Below are positions 8,694 through 18,203 of a stretch of DNA of 64,000 nucleotides, piece after piece. The notes beneath the pieces were generated by a model. It had not been told where the DNA came from. It ran no database searches and worked only from the letters and a program-made list of their open reading frames with translations. This stretch comes from Maribacter_C sp947494565 (GTDB lineage Bacteria; Bacteroidota; Bacteroidia; Flavobacteriales; Flavobacteriaceae), in NCBI RefSeq assembly GCF_047345415.1, contig NZ_JBLFEP010000003.1:930001-994000 (forward strand), in the 5' to 3' direction. The stretch's first letter is position 1, and each line of letters begins with the position of its first letter. The position numbers and the translations under genes are program-made.

Positions 8694-9272
8694 ATGGAAC
8701 ATTTTTTCAGTACGTACCATTCCGAATTGTTATGGACTTCTATAACAATGGCAGTGGCTTTCCTTCTCAAATACGGTTTCAGCAAGGCGGCTCGGAGAGT
8801 GGCCAAACTAAGGGATTTCAATCCTATTCGCACCGACCTCATTCTTAAATACATTTCCATTGCATTGACACTGACGGTTTTTGCTCTTCTTACATTGATT
8901 TGGGGGGTTGATTTTCGTGATTTGGGCATCCTCTTGTCTTCTGTTTTTGCAGTACTGGGGGTAGCCTTGTTCGCGCAATGGTCCATTCTGAGTAATATTA
9001 CCGCAGGTGTCATTATATTTTTCTCCTATCCCTTCAAAATTGGCAATACCGTACGCATTATGGACAAAGAAATCGGGGATGCGGAGAATGATGAGGACAA
9101 CACATTCGTAATAGAGGACATTAAGGCTTTTCATTTGTACCTGCGCAAACGAAACGGCGAGATGCTGACCTATCCCAACAATATGGTATTACAGAAGGGG
9201 GTTGCACTGGTTTCAGTGTACAACCAACAATCGAACGATTCCTCCCCGGTAGAGCTTATCGAAAAAGAATAG
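8694..9272 (+). CDS. Small MscS-type mechanosensitive channel domain protein
   Basis: A 192-residue protein with about three hydrophobic helices (roughly 13-30, 50-70, 75-110) followed by a short beta domain. The third helix runs into QWSILSNITAGVIIFFSYPFKIGNTV, the hallmark pore-lining helix and start of the beta domain in MscS channels (only part quoted here as the key region). It is shorter than full MscS (about 286 residues in E. coli): the C-terminal alpha/beta vestibule is missing. Such channels open on membrane tension to release solutes during osmotic downshock. It starts 3 bases after the lipoprotein gene, which implies co-transcription. Confidence 0.8.
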   Translation: MEHFFSTYHSELLWTSITMAVAFLLKYGFSKAARRVAKLRDFNPIRTDLILKYISIALTLTVFALLTLIWGVDFRDLGILLSSVFAVLGVALFAQWSILSNITAGVIIFFSYPFKIGNTVRIMDKEIGDAENDEDNTFVIEDIKAFHLYLRKRNGEMLTYPNNMVLQKGVALVSVYNQQSNDSSPVELIEKE

Positions 9273-9339
9273 ACTACTCGGAAAAACATCCCGTTTGTTA
9301 AAGAAGTTCTAAAAAACAATACAGGGGTTTTTATCTTCC

Positions 9340-9347
9340 TATCTTTG
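9340..9347 (+). promoter_or_regulatory. -7 promoter box before the PIG-L deacetylase gene
   Basis: TATCTTTG matches TAnnTTTG exactly and lies 22 bases before the ATG at 9370. A TTG at the right -33 distance is not obvious. Confidence 0.4.
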
Positions 9348-9369
9348 AATACCAACAAAAATCAACACT

Positions 9370-11901
9370 ATGGGCAAATTCACGGTATTCTATACCGCTC
9401 TGCTACTTGGCGTACAGCTATCTTTTGCACAGGCGCCGAAAAAGAACTCCTCTTCCGATATCTACCATTCGTTACAAAAACTTAATTTTTTAGGTTCTGC
9501 ATTATATATTGCCGCGCATCCCGATGATGAAAATACACGGCTAATTTCTTATTTGTCGAACCATGATAAGGCCCGTACGGCCTATTTGTCGCTGACCAGG
9601 GGTGATGGGGGCCAAAACCTTATCGGTCCGGAGCTTCGCGAACTTCTTGGAGTATTACGTACCCAAGAACTTTTGGCTGCCCGAAGAGTTGATGGGGGCC
9701 AACAATTCTTTAGTAGGGCCAATGATTTTGGTTACTCCAAGCATCCAGATGAAACCTTGGACATCTGGAACAAGAAGGAAGTTTTGGGTGATGTGGTCCG
9801 CATTATCCGTAAATTCAGACCAGACGTGATCATCAATCGATTCGACCATCGTTCACCGGGCACGACACATGGTCACCACACTTCCTCCGCCATGTTAAGC
9901 GTAGAAGCCTTTGATTTGGTCAACGATGCCAAAGCATACCCAAATCAATTGACTTCCCTCAAACCTTGGCAACCCAAACGCCTCTTTTTTAATACTTCCT
10001 GGTGGTTTTATGGGAGTCAAGAAAAATTTGAAAAGGCCGATAAGTCCAAAATGTTGAATTTCGATGTTGGGGTCTACTACCCTACTTTGGGTGTATCTAA
10101 TAACGAGATAGCGGCTCTTGCGAGCAGCCAGCATTTATGTCAGGGGTTTGGACGGTTGGCGACGAGAGGTTCACAAAACGAGTATATCGAGCTTTTAAAG
10201 GGTGATATGCCTGATAGTAAAAGCGACATTTTCGCTGGCATAAACACCAAATGGTCAAGAGTAGATGGTGGCGAAGCCATTGGCCAAATTCTATATGCCA
10301 TAGAAAAAGACTTCGATTTTGCCAACCCTTCTGCACATCTTCCGCAATTGCTACAAGCACATCAACTCATTTCAACATTAGAGGATGCACATTGGAAAGA
10401 AATCAAACTGAAGGAAATCGAAGATATCATTCTGTCGGTATCGGGTATTTACCTGGAAGCCTCTGCCGTTGAAGCTTCCTCAAATCCTGGGGAAAAAGTC
10501 GGTCTGAATATCGAAGTCCTCAATCGCAAAGCGACCGCAGTGGCCATTGATCGCTTAGAACTATCCACTGGCATGGTTCTCGATAGTACGATCGCATTGC
10601 AGGAAAACCAACGCATTCAACTCGAAAAAGAGATTGAAATACCTGCCACTACCGACTATACAAGCGCTTATTGGCTTAATTCAAAAGGTACCCTGGGCAT
10701 GTACCAGGTCGAAAAAGCGGAATGGATCGGCAAACCCGAAACTCCAAGAGCCGTTCACGCCAATTTTGTTTTGAATTTCGATGGTTACCCCCTTGACATC
10801 AAACGTCCTGTAGTGTATCGCTATGCCAGGCCCGATAAGGGAGAGTTGTATCAACCTTTTGAAATTTTGCCCCCGGCCACAGCGAGTTTTGATGATAAGG
10901 TCCTCATTTTTGCCGATGGAAAGGCAAAACGTATTCCGGTCACTATCAAGGCGCACAAAGACAATCTCAAAGGAGAAGTGCAATTGGACTACTCCCAAGG
11001 ATGGGTCGTCGATGCTGAAACCAAACCTTTTGAGATCGCTAAAAAAGGAGACGAACAGGTAGTCGTATTTTCGTTGACGCCTCCAGAAAACCAAGATGAA
11101 AGTCGCATTTCGCCAATTATCAAGGTGAACGGCAAGGAAATTCGCAAAGAATTGGTGACCATAGCCTATGACCATGTACCCACTCAATCGATCTTGCTTC
11201 CCTCGGAGGCCAAGGTGGTTCGCTTGAATATCGAGAGACTCGGAGAGAACATTGGGTATATTATGGGTGCTGGTGACGACGTTCCAACAAGCTTAGAGCA
11301 AATAGGGTACAATGTGATTACGGTCGATCCGGCAGCTATTCAAAAAGGAAGTTTGGATAAGTTCGATGCCGTTGTTGTTGGTATTCGAGCCTATAATGTG
11401 GTGAACGAACTAAAGTTCAAACAGCGGTACTTGCTAGATTATGTCAATGAAGGTGGCAATCTTATTGTACAATACAATACCGCGGGAAGATGGAACAAGC
11501 AATTCGAGAATATCGCCCCCTACCCTTTAAAATTATCGCGGGATCGAGTAACGGACGAAAATTCAACGGTTTCTATCATCGCAAAAAAACACGCGCTGGT
11601 GAATTTCCCTAATCCTATTGAAGAAAAAGATTTTGAAGGTTGGGTGCAGGAGCGCGGACTATATTTTCCGAATGAATGGAATTCGGAGTTCACCCCTATT
11701 CTGTCAATGAACGATAAAGGTGAATCGGCCAAGAAAGGAAGTCTTCTTGTGGCACCCTATGGCAAAGGTCATTACATCTATACTGGCCTTAGTTTCTTTC
11801 GAGAATTGCCTGCAGGCGTTTCAGGGGCGTACAAACTCTTTGCGAATATGTTATCTTTAGGAAAAGAAAAAGTGGAGAATCCAAACGATGTAAAAGGATA
11901 A
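9370..11901 (+). CDS. Secreted PIG-L family deacetylase
   Basis: An 843-residue protein with a signal peptide (about residues 1-20, ending SFAQ) and a PIG-L/LmbE domain in the first third: AHPDDE at 49-54 is the zinc-binding motif and a later HGHH (near residue 168) supplies the third ligand. The rest holds beta-rich segments and, near the C-terminus, a glutamine-amidotransferase-like region typical of large secreted PIG-L proteins. The family removes N-acetyl groups from amino sugars or related compounds. Its position just before a symporter and a SusC/SusD set suggests that it trims acetylated glycan or glycoside units outside the cytoplasm. The exact substrate is unknown. Confidence 0.87.
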   Translation: MGKFTVFYTALLLGVQLSFAQAPKKNSSSDIYHSLQKLNFLGSALYIAAHPDDENTRLISYLSNHDKARTAYLSLTRGDGGQNLIGPELRELLGVLRTQELLAARRVDGGQQFFSRANDFGYSKHPDETLDIWNKKEVLGDVVRIIRKFRPDVIINRFDHRSPGTTHGHHTSSAMLSVEAFDLVNDAKAYPNQLTSLKPWQPKRLFFNTSWWFYGSQEKFEKADKSKMLNFDVGVYYPTLGVSNNEIAALASSQHLCQGFGRLATRGSQNEYIELLKGDMPDSKSDIFAGINTKWSRVDGGEAIGQILYAIEKDFDFANPSAHLPQLLQAHQLISTLEDAHWKEIKLKEIEDIILSVSGIYLEASAVEASSNPGEKVGLNIEVLNRKATAVAIDRLELSTGMVLDSTIALQENQRIQLEKEIEIPATTDYTSAYWLNSKGTLGMYQVEKAEWIGKPETPRAVHANFVLNFDGYPLDIKRPVVYRYARPDKGELYQPFEILPPATASFDDKVLIFADGKAKRIPVTIKAHKDNLKGEVQLDYSQGWVVDAETKPFEIAKKGDEQVVVFSLTPPENQDESRISPIIKVNGKEIRKELVTIAYDHVPTQSILLPSEAKVVRLNIERLGENIGYIMGAGDDVPTSLEQIGYNVITVDPAAIQKGSLDKFDAVVVGIRAYNVVNELKFKQRYLLDYVNEGGNLIVQYNTAGRWNKQFENIAPYPLKLSRDRVTDENSTVSIIAKKHALVNFPNPIEEKDFEGWVQERGLYFPNEWNSEFTPILSMNDKGESAKKGSLLVAPYGKGHYIYTGLSFFRELPAGVSGAYKLFANMLSLGKEKVENPNDVKG

Positions 11902-11903
11902 CG

Positions 11904-12005
11904 ATGGAAGATCAAATCATTTGGAAAAAGGAGTATTCATTCGTATTAATTCTCAATATTCTTTACATTTTAGTCTTTTCATACATCATGTCTTCTTTTA
12001 CATAA
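11904..12005 (+). CDS. 33-residue putative membrane peptide before the symporter
   Basis: This ATG lies 2 bases after the PIG-L stop, and the stop TAA lies 1 base before the symporter ATG, so the ORF fills the gap exactly. It encodes a charged start (MEDQIIWKKEY), one hydrophobic helix of about 18-20 residues and a short tail. The pattern is that of a one-pass small membrane protein, perhaps an accessory subunit of the symporter, as some other solute symporters have. I base this on spacing and composition only. A purine-rich GGAAAAAGGAG run lies inside the ORF and is too far upstream to serve the symporter. The short length makes chance possible. Confidence 0.5.
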   Translation: MEDQIIWKKEYSFVLILNILYILVFSYIMSSFT

Positions 12006-12006
12006 A

Positions 12007-13743
12007 ATGGGTACACTCGACTGGATTATTCTTTCAGGAACACTTCTATTCATCGTTGTATATGGCGTCTGGAAAACCAAGGGCAGCAAAAATGTTCAAG
12101 ATTATGTTCGTGGTGGAAATGATGCCAAATGGTGGACCATAGGGCTTTCCGTAATGGCGACCCAAGCAAGTGCCATTACTTTTCTGTCTACCCCAGGCCA
12201 AGCCTTTCATGATGGTATGGGCTTTGTTCAGTTCTATTTTGGACTCCCCCTTGCCATGGTCGTTATCTGCCTCGTTTTCGTACCAATTTACCATAGATTA
12301 AAAGTATATACGGCCTATGAGTTCTTGGAAAACAGGTTCGACCTCAAAACCAGATCTCTTGCTGCGGTACTCTTCCTCATACAGCGCGGACTTGCAGCCG
12401 GAATAACCATATATGCCCCATCGATTATTCTGTCCGCGGTCTTAGGTTGGGATCTTAGAACGCTCAATATCATTATCGGAGCCCTCGTTATTATTTATAC
12501 GGTTTCCGGGGGAACGAAAGCGGTAAGTGTCACCCAAAAGCAGCAAATGTTCATCATTATGGGGGGCATGTTCATTACCTTTTTCTTTATTCTCGGATAT
12601 CTTCCTGCCGATATTACCTTTAGTAAGGCGATGAAAATTGCCGGTGCCAGCGACAAACTTGAAATCTTGAATTTCGATTTTGATGCCAAGAGCCGATACA
12701 CCTTTTGGAGTGGTATTACAGGAGGGTTCTTTTTAGCACTCTCATATTTCGGCACCGATCAAAGTCAAGTGCAGCGTTACCTTTCTGGAAAATCGATTAG
12801 GGAAAGCCAATTAGGCCTCGTATTTAATGGTATTTTTAAAATACCCATGCAATTCTTTATTCTACTGGTCGGCGTTATGGTTTTTGTGTTCTACCAATAC
12901 AATCCTTCACCCCTTAATTTTAATCCCGCTGCGACGAAAACGGTAATGGATTCGCCTTATGCAGAAGATTATAAGCTCTTGCAGGAAGGACATATAGAAC
13001 TTGAAACACAGAAAAAAATAGCCCAAAACAAATTTTCGGTCGCTCTGGAACTCAAAGAATATGCAGCCATAGAAGATGCCAAGATTCAAGTCATGAATTT
13101 GAACAAAAAAGACAGTACGAATCGTGCTGCTGCCAAAGCATTGATCAAGCAGGCCGATGAAGACACCGAAACCAATGATAAAGACTACGTGTTCATACAC
13201 TTCATTTTGAACAACCTTCCAAAGGGCCTTATCGGTCTTCTACTCGCTGTAATATTATCAGCGGCCATGTCATCGACCGCATCGGAACTTAATGCATTGG
13301 GTACGATAAGCGCGTTGGACCTATATAAGCGGAATAAAAAAGGACCCACAAGTGAAAGGCACAATGTCAATGCTTCTAAGGTTTTTACCCTTATTTGGGG
13401 ACTTCTAGCCATTTTGATCGCTTGTACCGCCAGCTTGTTCGACAATCTCATTCAACTAGTGAATATTATTGGAAGTATTTTTTATGGGAACGTTCTGGGA
13501 ATTTTTCTTTTGGCCTTCTTTTTCAAGTTCGTCAAAGGTAACGCCGTTTTCTTTTCGGCCCTATTGACCCAAGCGCTCATTTGCGTTATTTATTACTTTC
13601 TGATTCATATTCATCCATCCGGGGAAGAAAAATTGGGATACCTATGGCTCAACTTTATCGGGGCGGCCTTGGTCATTCTTATCTCGTTGGTTTTTGAAGG
13701 CTTTGATCGCCTATTGAAAAACCCGGATATTAAAAGTACATAA
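12007..13743 (+). CDS. Sodium:solute symporter (SSS family)
   Basis: A 578-residue inner-membrane protein with some 13 hydrophobic helices. The early region with VMATQASAITFLSTPGQA and the later GTDQSQVQRYL stretch are typical of the SSS family (PutP, SGLT and sialic acid transporters). A hydrophilic insert of about 90 residues (roughly 305-395) separates the helix blocks, as in many Bacteroidetes members. It would use the sodium gradient to take up a monosaccharide or similar product released by the surrounding enzymes. It lies 1 base after the small membrane ORF and downstream of the PIG-L gene, so the three are likely one transcript. Confidence 0.9.
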   Translation: MGTLDWIILSGTLLFIVVYGVWKTKGSKNVQDYVRGGNDAKWWTIGLSVMATQASAITFLSTPGQAFHDGMGFVQFYFGLPLAMVVICLVFVPIYHRLKVYTAYEFLENRFDLKTRSLAAVLFLIQRGLAAGITIYAPSIILSAVLGWDLRTLNIIIGALVIIYTVSGGTKAVSVTQKQQMFIIMGGMFITFFFILGYLPADITFSKAMKIAGASDKLEILNFDFDAKSRYTFWSGITGGFFLALSYFGTDQSQVQRYLSGKSIRESQLGLVFNGIFKIPMQFFILLVGVMVFVFYQYNPSPLNFNPAATKTVMDSPYAEDYKLLQEGHIELETQKKIAQNKFSVALELKEYAAIEDAKIQVMNLNKKDSTNRAAAKALIKQADEDTETNDKDYVFIHFILNNLPKGLIGLLLAVILSAAMSSTASELNALGTISALDLYKRNKKGPTSERHNVNASKVFTLIWGLLAILIACTASLFDNLIQLVNIIGSIFYGNVLGIFLLAFFFKFVKGNAVFFSALLTQALICVIYYFLIHIHPSGEEKLGYLWLNFIGAALVILISLVFEGFDRLLKNPDIKST

Positions 13744-13799
13744 TCACCCCACCGGTCGCCTATTTCTATCTGAATGCCATTTCTCTTTAACAGATTATT

Positions 13800-13816
13800 A
13801 AGATAAATCATATCTT
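13800..13816. repeat. Short inverted repeat upstream of the LacI-type gene
   Basis: Two 6-base arms, AAGATA and TATCTT, flank a 5-base spacer, 54 bases before the regulator ATG. It could be a protein-binding site or a weak hairpin. It does not resemble the longer palindrome found after the regulator gene. Confidence 0.25.
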
Positions 13817-13869
13817 TAAGGGCTTTTTCAATAATAAACTACTGCTTTGGTGAACTTAAAACCCTTAAA

Positions 13870-14907
13870 ATGGATAAGAAGTATACGATAAAAGACATCG
13901 CTAAACTTGCTGGGGTTTCCAAAGGAACCGTTGATCGTGTGCTGCATGGGCGCGGAAAGGTCTCGCAACAGGCCAATGAAAAAATAAAAGAAGTACTCAA
14001 GGAGATAGATTACCGTCCGAACCCCATTGCTCGAAGTTTGAAGAACAGCAAGGTATATAGGATTTTTGTACTATTGCCAGATCCCAAGGAAGACCCTTAT
14101 TGGATTCCCGCTAATCAAGGAATCAAGGATGCTATCAAAGAGTTCAAACCCTTCGGAGTAGTCGTAGAAAAGTTTTTTTATGATCCCAAAAACCGTGCTT
14201 CCTTCCTTGAAAAATCAAAAGAAGCTTTGGCCTTATCTCCTGATGTGCTGCTGATGGCTCCTGTTTTTCATAAAGAATCGCTGGAAGTGTTTGAGAATTG
14301 CCAACAACAAAATGTTTTGGTCGCCTTATTCAATAACTATATAGATATCTTCAATAACGAGAACTTCATCGGTCAAGACCTTCATCAGAGTGGTCGTGTT
14401 GCGGCAAGCCTCATAGACAAGATGCAGCCTCATACCGACACTATGGCGATCGTTCACATCAATGAAGAAGCGCACATGCGCCAAAAAGAAAACGGATTCA
14501 AAGAATATTTCGAAGATCTAAAGACCACCTCTCCTACCATTATCACCTATAGCCTAAATACTAAAGACTTGTCACAATTTAGGACCAGTGTCTTTGATTT
14601 TTTTAAAAAGCATCCAAAAATATCGGCTGTTTTCATCACCAATTCCAAAGCCTATCATTTGGTAGCGGCCCTAGAAACCCTCAAAAGAGAGATTTCCATT
14701 GTGGGTTATGATCTTCTGGAAGAAAACATTACCTTATTATTAGAAGGTAAAATAGATTTTTTAATTCATCAAAAACCGAAACAACAAGCGTACCTGAGTG
14801 TAGTGAATTTAGCGGAACATTTTCTTTTCGACAAGCCCATCCCTGCACAAAACCTGTTGCCCATTGATGTGATTACTTCTGAAAACGTGTCCTATTATCT
14901 TAATTAA
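13870..14907 (+). CDS. LacI-family transcriptional regulator
   Basis: A 345-residue DNA-binding regulator. Residues 4-31 form the LacI helix-turn-helix (IKDIAKLAGVSKGTVDRVL), followed by the hinge helix (NPIARSLKNSK) and a periplasmic-binding-protein-like domain (about 55-345) that senses a sugar-type ligand. The effector domain resembles the AraF/RbsB type group common in Bacteroidetes. It sits between the symporter and the SusC/SusD genes, and a palindrome with a central CG, the classical operator form of this family, lies 70 bases after its stop. It therefore probably controls the susCD operon and perhaps the whole region. Confidence 0.92.
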   Translation: MDKKYTIKDIAKLAGVSKGTVDRVLHGRGKVSQQANEKIKEVLKEIDYRPNPIARSLKNSKVYRIFVLLPDPKEDPYWIPANQGIKDAIKEFKPFGVVVEKFFYDPKNRASFLEKSKEALALSPDVLLMAPVFHKESLEVFENCQQQNVLVALFNNYIDIFNNENFIGQDLHQSGRVAASLIDKMQPHTDTMAIVHINEEAHMRQKENGFKEYFEDLKTTSPTIITYSLNTKDLSQFRTSVFDFFKKHPKISAVFITNSKAYHLVAALETLKREISIVGYDLLEENITLLLEGKIDFLIHQKPKQQAYLSVVNLAEHFLFDKPIPAQNLLPIDVITSENVSYYLN

Positions 14908-14977
14908 TGCGTAAAAAGTAGTTCACCCTATTTTTTTGGAAGCAATGGACTACAACGTTTTAGCAACTGTCCTAAAT

Positions 14978-14997
14978 AAATGTGCTCGAACACATTT
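14978..14997. promoter_or_regulatory. Near-perfect palindromic operator, probable LacI-family site
   Basis: A 20-base palindrome with half-sites AAATGTG and CACATTT around CTCGAA; only one base pair of symmetry (position 8 with 13) is broken. The centre is CG, as in most LacI-family operators. It lies between the regulator gene and susC, 97 bases before the susC ATG and just upstream of a possible promoter, which suits activation or repression of susC. Confidence 0.65.
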
Positions 14998-15012
14998 TTG
15001 CACATAAATCAC

Positions 15013-15042
15013 TTGCGTACTTATAAAAAAAGGTTAATTTCA
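15013..15042 (+). promoter_or_regulatory. Possible promoter of susCD
   Basis: TTG (15013-15015), 19 bases, then TAATTTCA (15035-15042), one base away from the TAnnTTTG consensus. The leader to the susC ATG is about 50 bases. The palindromic operator lies 15 bases upstream of the -33 element. Confidence 0.35.
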
Positions 15043-15093
15043 TAATTCGTTAACAAAATGTTGAACTAACTCACATTATCAAAAAACCTAATT

Positions 15094-18000
15094 ATGATGA
15101 AAAAAATGCTATTATTTTTAGTGTTGGTACTTGGGGCATACCCACTACTTGCGCAATCAAAAACCCTTTCGGGAACGGTAACCGATGCAACAGATGGGTC
15201 ACCATTGCCCGGGGTAAACGTTTTGGTACAAGGTACCACAAACGGAACACAAACCGATTTTGATGGAAATTATACGATCAATGCCGAGGAAGGCGGGGTG
15301 TTGGTTTTCTCCTATTTGGGAATGTCAACGCAAAGTATCACTATCGGTTCTTCCAATACCATAGATGTTTCTATGGTTGAAGACGCTAGTCAACTTGATG
15401 AGGTGGTCGTTACCGCCTTAGGTGTGAAACGACAAAAGAAATCGCTGACCTACGCCACTCAAGGTGTTGACCCTGAAGGCATCGATGAAGCAAGGCCACA
15501 GCAAAACCTGGTCAATAGTTTACAGGGGAAAGTTGCCGGTCTGTCCATTCAGACTTCCGGTAGTGGTGTCAGTGGTGCTTCAAAGGTGGTTCTTCGAGGA
15601 AACAGATCGATTGCCGGTAGTAGTCAGGTACTATATATTGTAGATGGCGTGCCATTAGGTGGTGACATTTCCGATATCAGTCCGGATGATGTGGCTTCGA
15701 TCAACGTATTGAAAGGAGCGAATGCTGCGGCCCTTTATGGTGCTAGAGCAAATAACGGTGCGATTATCATAACGACCAAAGCGGGTACCACCGATAGAAT
15801 GAGTGTAGACATCAGTTCAACGATCACTGCTCAAACCGGTAATATTCTTTTTGATTACCAAAATCAATTTGGTCAAGGTAGTGGAGGCATATACAATCCT
15901 GAATCAACAGGGTCATGGGGCGCCGCTTTAGATGGTGGAACTGCTGCTGGTTGGCAGCCGGGCAATCCCATTTCATACGCCCAGACACCCCAAGAAGACA
16001 ATGTCAACGATTTTATGCAAACCGGATTCAATTTAGCGAACAACCTCTCGATCAGAGGGGGTACCGAAAAGATGAGAACGTTCTTCGGATATACCCATGA
16101 GCTAAGAAACGGTATTGTTCCGGACAACGATTTAAAAAGACATAATGTCAATTTAAAAATCGACAATACATTGCTTGATGGCAAATTGGAGCTAAGTACC
16201 AAAGTGAATTATATTAGATCAGACCTCAATAACTTATTGGATACGGGGGAGTCTTTTAGCAATCCTTGGAGGCACGCCTATCGTCTACCCAGAAACATCA
16301 GAACTCAAGATGCCGAGGTGTATCAATATAGGGACGCTTCAGGAAACCTTCGTCAAAACTACTGGAAGCCGGGAGATAACGGTGGAGCAAACCCCTATTG
16401 GACAATCAATAGAAACCTAAAGGAAATTATTACCAACAGGATAATAGGATACATGTCTCTGAAGTACAATTTCACGGATAATTTGAGCCTATTGATTCGA
16501 ACGGCCTTGGATCAAAGTAATGAAAGTAGAGAGGATCGATTATTTAACGACTCCTATATCATTGCGGATAATGGTAATTATGTTACTCGTAATGCCAGTT
16601 CATTGGAATGGAATAGTGATTTCTTACTGAGTTACAACAAGCAATTGAGCGATGATCTTTCGTTTAATCTGAACTTTGGTGGAAACAACCGCCAGGCTAA
16701 CAGTAAATTTGTAAGAACAAATAATGGAGGGTTGAATGCAGCGAATATTTTTGCTATCAGCAACGCCCAAGTCTTAACGGCTAGTCAAGACATCGCTCAA
16801 AGGGAAGTAAATTCCCTGTACGGTTTTGGTCAGCTTGGTTATAAAGATGCGATTTTCCTTGATCTTACTTATCGTAGTGATTGGAGTTCCACCTTACCTC
16901 CAGAAAATAGAAGGTTTGACTACTACTCCGCCGGTTTGAGTGCAGTGGTTTCAGACTTGATCACCATGCCCGACTTTTTATCATTTTTAAAGTTAAGAGG
17001 TTCTTACGCTGAAGTGGGTAACGACACCGCACCTTTTCAGTTAACTCAGGTTGCGGACTTAAGGGCTGGCGGATTTATTCAATTAGGCACCGTATTACCA
17101 AATCCGGATTTAAAACCAGAACGTACAAAGTCTTTGGAGTTTGGTTTTGACGCTCGTTTCTTAGATAGCCGTTTAGGGCTTGATTTCACGTATTACAAAA
17201 CAAACAGTATCGATCAGTTGTTTAGGCAACAAGTACCACAAGCTTCGGGAATAGTGGAGCGATTTATCAATGGTGCCGATATTGAAAACAAAGGTATTGA
17301 AGTCATTTTGACAGGTACGCCTATCAATACACCTGATTTCAATTGGAATGTTACCGTTAACTTTTCAAGAAACCGAGGAAAGGTTTTATCCTTGGCCGAA
17401 GGTCTTGAAACCTTGAGCTACGGCGGAGACTTCTTTAGGAGGTTTGAATTGAATGTAGGTGACCAATGGGGTAATGTCTACTCTAGAGGATTTGTACGAA
17501 ATGATGCAGGTCAAGTAGTGGTTCAAGCGGATGGACTGCCTGCGGTTACCACGGGTCAAGATCGTTTGGTTGCGAACTACAACCCAGATTGGTTAGGCGG
17601 AATTAGCAATAGTTTCAACTACAAAAACTTGAGTTTCAGTTTCCTAATCGACATGCGGAAAGGTGGTTCTGTCGGTTCATTCACCAATGCTATTTTAGCA
17701 TCGGATGGTGCACTTGAACGCACTCTACCCGGTAGAGATGGTAGCTTGGTTTTCGGAACCAACGTTTTCCCTGAATTGGATGTCGTAAATGAGGATGGCT
17801 CACCCAATACCACAGCGGTGACCGCAGAAGCGTTCTGGGGACAAATTGGTGGACGAAACTCTCCCGTTGGAGAAGCCTTTGTAGAGGACGCCACTAATAT
17901 CAGATTACGTGAAATGACCTTGGGTTACAGTCTTCCCTCCTCAGTATTGGGTAATGGTCCTTTCAAGAGTGCTAAAATCTCATTGGTCGGTAGAAATTTG

Positions 18001-18174
18001 TTTTTCTTTAAGAACAATGCCTCTTTTGACCCGGAAGTTATTGGAAGTGCGGGAGCAGCTCTTGGTGATACCAGTCAAAACGGTCAGAATGCGGTTATCA
18101 GTTCTGACGGCTTTGAATCCTTTAATCCTCCTACGACCAGAAGTTTAGGTTTGAATGTTAAATTTGGATTTTAA
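15094..18174 (+). CDS. SusC/RagA-type TonB-linked outer membrane transporter
   Basis: A 1026-residue outer-membrane protein: signal peptide (1-20, ending LLAQ), a carboxypeptidase-regulatory-like beta domain (about 24-90), a plug with the SusC-type TonB box region (DEVVVTALGVKRQKK), LRGNRSIAGSSQVLYIVDGVP, and GANAAALYGARANNGAIIITTK, then a 22-strand barrel ending in an aromatic residue (FGF). With its SusD partner it forms the lidded complex that imports oligosaccharides or other large nutrients with TonB-ExbBD energy. A second in-frame ATG directly after the first makes the exact start uncertain by one residue. SusD follows after 29 bases. Confidence 0.95.
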   Translation: MMKKMLLFLVLVLGAYPLLAQSKTLSGTVTDATDGSPLPGVNVLVQGTTNGTQTDFDGNYTINAEEGGVLVFSYLGMSTQSITIGSSNTIDVSMVEDASQLDEVVVTALGVKRQKKSLTYATQGVDPEGIDEARPQQNLVNSLQGKVAGLSIQTSGSGVSGASKVVLRGNRSIAGSSQVLYIVDGVPLGGDISDISPDDVASINVLKGANAAALYGARANNGAIIITTKAGTTDRMSVDISSTITAQTGNILFDYQNQFGQGSGGIYNPESTGSWGAALDGGTAAGWQPGNPISYAQTPQEDNVNDFMQTGFNLANNLSIRGGTEKMRTFFGYTHELRNGIVPDNDLKRHNVNLKIDNTLLDGKLELSTKVNYIRSDLNNLLDTGESFSNPWRHAYRLPRNIRTQDAEVYQYRDASGNLRQNYWKPGDNGGANPYWTINRNLKEIITNRIIGYMSLKYNFTDNLSLLIRTALDQSNESREDRLFNDSYIIADNGNYVTRNASSLEWNSDFLLSYNKQLSDDLSFNLNFGGNNRQANSKFVRTNNGGLNAANIFAISNAQVLTASQDIAQREVNSLYGFGQLGYKDAIFLDLTYRSDWSSTLPPENRRFDYYSAGLSAVVSDLITMPDFLSFLKLRGSYAEVGNDTAPFQLTQVADLRAGGFIQLGTVLPNPDLKPERTKSLEFGFDARFLDSRLGLDFTYYKTNSIDQLFRQQVPQASGIVERFINGADIENKGIEVILTGTPINTPDFNWNVTVNFSRNRGKVLSLAEGLETLSYGGDFFRRFELNVGDQWGNVYSRGFVRNDAGQVVVQADGLPAVTTGQDRLVANYNPDWLGGISNSFNYKNLSFSFLIDMRKGGSVGSFTNAILASDGALERTLPGRDGSLVFGTNVFPELDVVNEDGSPNTTAVTAEAFWGQIGGRNSPVGEAFVEDATNIRLREMTLGYSLPSSVLGNGPFKSAKISLVGRNLFFFKNNASFDPEVIGSAGAALGDTSQNGQNAVISSDGFESFNPPTTRSLGLNVKFGF

Positions 18175-18203
18175 AAAAAATTGTACCTTTAAAAGAAAAA
18201 ATT

